64,000 nt of DNA from Lacinutrix sp. WUR7 (GTDB lineage Bacteria; Bacteroidota; Bacteroidia; Flavobacteriales; Flavobacteriaceae). Of this stretch, positions 63,947-64,000 are shown one piece after another. Below the pieces are notes generated by a model that saw only the letters and a list, made by a program, of their open reading frames with translations, was not told where the DNA came from and searched no databases. The DNA lies in assembly GCF_016864015.1 (NCBI RefSeq), contig NZ_CP045067.1:2019001-2083000 (forward strand), written 5' to 3'. Positions within the stretch are counted from its first letter, which is position 1; each line of letters opens with the position of its first letter. The position numbers were made by a program, and so were the translations under genes.

Positions 63947-64000
63947 ATGGTAGATAATTTTGAAAATGAATATTTCGGAATCGGAATTCAAAACGGAAAA
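63947..64000 (+). CDS. 5' end of a gene, probably an RNA methyltransferase (SpoU/TrmH type)
   Basis: Only 18 codons are inside the window: VDNFENEYFGIGIQNGK after the start Met. The YFGIGIQNGK pattern recalls Bacteroidota SpoU-family methyltransferases that continue with an N-x-G-x-LxR motif, but the rest is missing. A TACTTTTG -7-like element at 63935-63942 would place the transcript start almost at the ATG, so the message could be leaderless. Confidence 0.4.
   Translation, partial: MVDNFENEYFGIGIQNGK

Overview
The window is AT-rich chromosomal DNA from a member of the Bacteroidota, most likely a gliding marine Flavobacteriaceae. The evidence is type IX secretion (T9SS) sorting domains, an sprC-sprD-sprB-sprF gliding adhesin locus, -7 promoter elements of the TAnnTTTG/A type, and start sites without a clear Shine-Dalgarno sequence. 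No taxon was searched, so the genus is open.

Left part (1-14.3 kb), a probable genomic island. It opens inside hsdR and continues with hsdM and hsdS of a type I restriction-modification system. Three overlapping or abutting genes follow: a DUF4062 protein, a Schlafen/AlbA_2-HATPase protein and a PD-(D/E)XK/DUF5655 protein. A repeat-rich gap separates them from a leftward operon encoding a small secreted protein, a membrane-anchored protein and a 1506-residue secreted M23-CARDB protein with a T9SS tail. The right edge is a damaged tRNA-Met(CAT) whose 3' half is intact and is followed by its own terminator, as expected of an attachment-site remnant. A complete IS30-family element (14510-15583) lies just beyond.

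Middle part (16-37.4 kb), gliding adhesin locus. A small exported protein, a beta-helix exported protein, SprC, SprD (PorP/SprF-like barrel + 14 copies of a 16-residue helix repeat + SPOR-like end), the 4616-residue repeat adhesin SprB and its partner SprF are all on the + strand. SprB should be carried through T9SS and travel on the cell surface during gliding.

Right part (37.5-59.4 kb), a stress/low-energy gene block that appears to be one regulon. Genes include Mla lipid transport, an ECF-like sigma factor, a PPOX-like flavoprotein, a CbpA/CbpM co-chaperone-MscS-metallophosphoesterase operon, a TerB/WG/MacAB-like exporter operon, a PAS histidine kinase, a response regulator fused to a Crp/FNR-type DNA-binding protein, four double-domain universal stress proteins, an ATP-cone/Mrr nuclease and a beta-CASP nuclease. 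Eight palindromes of the form TGA-N6-TCA lie in this block. In all eight the palindrome centre is exactly 29.5 bp upstream of a TAnnTTTA/G -7 element (the class II activator position). Seven stand in front of genes or operons, and one stands in front of a short gene-less unit ending in a terminator (candidate sRNA, about 53933-54019). The fused regulator has the E-xxx-R recognition-helix pattern that reads TGA half-sites, so the simplest reading is that the PAS kinase/regulator pair controls the whole block.

Right end (59.6-64 kb): transketolase, a TalC-type transaldolase, a DUF6134-like protein, a patatin-like phospholipase and the first codons of a further gene, probably an RNA methyltransferase.
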